Source: Gammaproteobacteria bacterium (GTDB lineage: Bacteria; Pseudomonadota; Gammaproteobacteria; Xanthomonadales; Marinicellaceae). From it: a DNA stretch of 8,311 bases. Where the stretch lies: the NCBI GenBank assembly GCA_030426065.1, contig JAUHZH010000075.1:1-8311 (forward strand), written 5' to 3'. The notes beneath the pieces are model-generated. The model searched no databases, was not told the DNA's origin, and was given only the letters and a program-made list of their open reading frames with translations. Shown here piece by piece: positions 7,059 to 8,311 of the stretch. Numbering within the stretch: the first letter of the stretch is position 1; each line of letters begins with the position of its first letter. The translations under genes were made by a program, and so were the position numbers.

Positions 7059-8054
7059 TCAATCGGTGTGGTTCCAAAACCAGCTGTATTTGTGTTGCAA
7101 CACTTGTGCGTGTTCAATCACAGTGACACCAGGTGTCAACATGGTACTTTCAGCCACCGCTTCGTGTTCCAGGCACAATTGCAATGCCGCTTCCAATGTG
7201 TCAGGTTTGCGGGATGATTTCAGTTGTAACATGGTGCCATAATGCGAAACCAGTTCTGCGCCGTATTGTTCGTTCCAGTGCTTGAGCATGGAAACCACGG
7301 CGGCGCTCTTACCGCCTTCTGTGCCATGAAACCGCATGTAAGCCAATGCTTCCCACGAATGTTCGACGGGCAGGAGTATCAAGGCATAGTGAACATTGTC
7401 AGGTTCAAACCAAGACAGGTATTTGGCCTGTTCTTTGAGGTCTCTGGTGGGCAGGTTTTTGACTTCTTCTTGATCAATCAGCCATTTGGTGATGCCAATG
7501 AAGCTGGTGACTTGGCCTTGGTCAACCAAATATTTGGCGCGGTCTTTGATGCCGTCACTGATGTCCAAATGGTCCAATAAATAAGCTAACTTTTCTGGCA
7601 GCTTCGCTGAATAGCGGGTGTCAAAATCTTTGACCAACAGTTGAACGTGGCTGTCATCAACCCCTGCCATGATGGCTCTGGGGTGCAATGGTTCGTTGGT
7701 GATTTTGCATTCAAATGGGTTGCGGTTGAAAATATCGTCCTTTTTGATGGCGTTTTCCCAGCCCAAAGCGTACTGGTTCCAGCTGACATGCAACACCGGC
7801 CACATGTGAAAAGCTTCAGCTTGAGCGCGGAACAAGTCCCACATGTCGTACATTTCATCAGGGACCACTTGAACGGCATAAGCATGGTTGGGGTCTCCAG
7901 GGATGTCCAAACGCATCAATCGGCGTTTCTCTTTGCCTTTGTCTTTTAAGAAAGCGGTGATTTGATTCAAATCGGCCGTTGAGTGGTATTTGTAGTCTTG
8001 GTCATTTTTGGCATAGGTGCCGGTTGATTCTCGTCCGAACAACTTTTCAAACAT
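7059..8054 (-). CDS. DUF4253 domain-containing protein, function unknown
   Basis: With the start at ATG 8054 the protein has 331 residues. The C-terminal part (about 219-329) matches the DUF4253 pattern: HSWEALAYM (232-240), then a stretch ending in LKHWNEQYGAELVS (257-270), and a terminal aromatic block, YSWFW (323-327). The N-terminal half carries MWDLFRAQAEAFHMWPVL (71-88), resembling the 'LW..LR....G.WPVL' segment I recall from other DUF4253 proteins. No signal peptide or membrane segment is seen, so it is probably cytoplasmic. No biochemical role is known to me. The frame extends upstream to a GTG at 8117 (352 residues). I prefer 8054 because AGGGG lies about 8 bases before it, the sequence MFEKLFGRE looks like a natural N-terminus, and the extra 21 residues are hydrophilic without domain features. 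The apbE gene follows 92 bases downstream on the same strand. Confidence 0.8.
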   Translation of the reverse strand: MFEKLFGRESTGTYAKNDQDYKYHSTADLNQITAFLKDKGKEKRRLMRLDIPGDPNHAYAVQVVPDEMYDMWDLFRAQAEAFHMWPVLHVSWNQYALGWENAIKKDDIFNRNPFECKITNEPLHPRAIMAGVDDSHVQLLVKDFDTRYSAKLPEKLAYLLDHLDISDGIKDRAKYLVDQGQVTSFIGITKWLIDQEEVKNLPTRDLKEQAKYLSWFEPDNVHYALILLPVEHSWEALAYMRFHGTEGGKSAAVVSMLKHWNEQYGAELVSHYGTMLQLKSSRKPDTLEAALQLCLEHEAVAESTMLTPGVTVIEHAQVLQHKYSWFWNHTD

Positions 8055-8117
8055 GAAGTGTACCCCTGGTTGTGTTTTTTCCTGTTGAAACCTTTGGTCT
8101 GAACCCCGTTGGTTCAC

Positions 8118-8311
8118 GAATGGTGCAAAGGTCGTCTATTATTATAAACCATATCATGAGGGCAAAAGGCAACATGAAATTGTCTGCGGACGTTAAATTC
8201 TCATGTTTTGAGAATGGCTGTCTATATCATCGGCATCTAGTGTAGTGTTCTGTACTCGGCTGGGCTATCAGCGGACTGTGAAACTGCCCTATACAAGACG
8301 TCATCCGCAGG
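8118..8311. other. Intergenic region at the window edge, no identified gene
   Basis: No complete gene is supported in this stretch. A 7-base stem hairpin (ATTCTCA 8197-8203, TGAGAAT 8209-8215, loop TGTTT) is present; it has no proper T-run on either side, so it could be an operator or a weak terminator of an upstream minus-strand gene. A minus-strand frame is open from the window edge to TAG at 8237-8239 (24 codons) and could be the end of a gene outside the window, but nothing in it is recognisable. Confidence 0.3.
8141..8146 (-). promoter_or_regulatory. Candidate -10 box upstream of the DUF4253 gene
   Basis: A perfect TATAAT on the minus strand lies in an AT-rich patch. The matching -35 is poor (TTTTGC at 15 bases or TTGCCT at 20). 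Transcription from here would start near 8134, giving a leader of about 80 bases to ATG 8054 or only about 17 bases to GTG 8117. Confidence 0.35.

Noticed and set aside
8171..8245. Possible small plus-strand gene of 23 codons starting at ATG 8174
   Set aside because: No ribosome binding site, no recognisable peptide character and very short length.
8184..8310. CTGCGGA and TCCGCAG as possible terminal inverted repeats of a small mobile element
   Set aside because: Only 7 bases match over about 110 bases of separation, which is expected by chance. There is no coding content and no target duplication.

Overview
The window most resembles a chromosomal segment of a Gram-negative bacterium, probably a marine or aquatic gammaproteobacterium. 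Three things point that way: a lipoprotein-type ApbE resembling the E. coli enzyme, a pair of PrnA-family flavin-dependent halogenase-like proteins, and an exported-looking beta-propeller protein ending in an IFADGFE-type tail. From memory, that tail recurs in Marinicella/Wenzhouxiangella/Dokdonella-like genomes; the genus is a guess and the class moderately likely. I see no rRNA, tRNA, CRISPR array or recognisable insertion sequence.

Layout. Positions 2-2557 (+) hold the 3' part of a large WD40/TolB-like beta-propeller gene whose 5' end lies outside the window. It closes with a strong intrinsic terminator (2568-2614). After a 244-base intergenic region with a candidate promoter comes a two-gene (+) unit, 2802-4325 and 4350-5837, separated by 24 bases. 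The first gene encodes a complete flavin-dependent halogenase of the tryptophan-halogenase family with all signature motifs. The second encodes a paralogue of similar length that keeps the catalytic Lys and Glu positions and the first glycine motif but has lost WxWxIP and much of the FAD-contact motif. On the opposite strand, converging on that unit, lie apbE (5938-6966, FAD:protein FMN transferase lipoprotein) and, upstream of it, a DUF4253 protein gene (7059-8054, GTG alternative start at 8117). The last ~190 bases are non-coding or hold only the tail of a gene outside the window.

How they fit together. The two halogenase-like proteins are probably co-expressed and are the most interesting part: an intact enzyme next to a degenerate partner suggests either a heteromeric halogenase or a paralogue repurposed for another flavin reaction. 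ApbE also handles FAD, but it matures covalent flavoproteins such as Nqr and Rnf, whereas halogenases bind FAD non-covalently. Its closeness to the halogenases may therefore be coincidental, and neither nqr nor rnf genes are present here. A 9-12 base motif (CAAGTCATTGAT and its shortened forms) occurs upstream of both the halogenase unit and apbE and could be a shared operator, but this is a weak, post-hoc observation.
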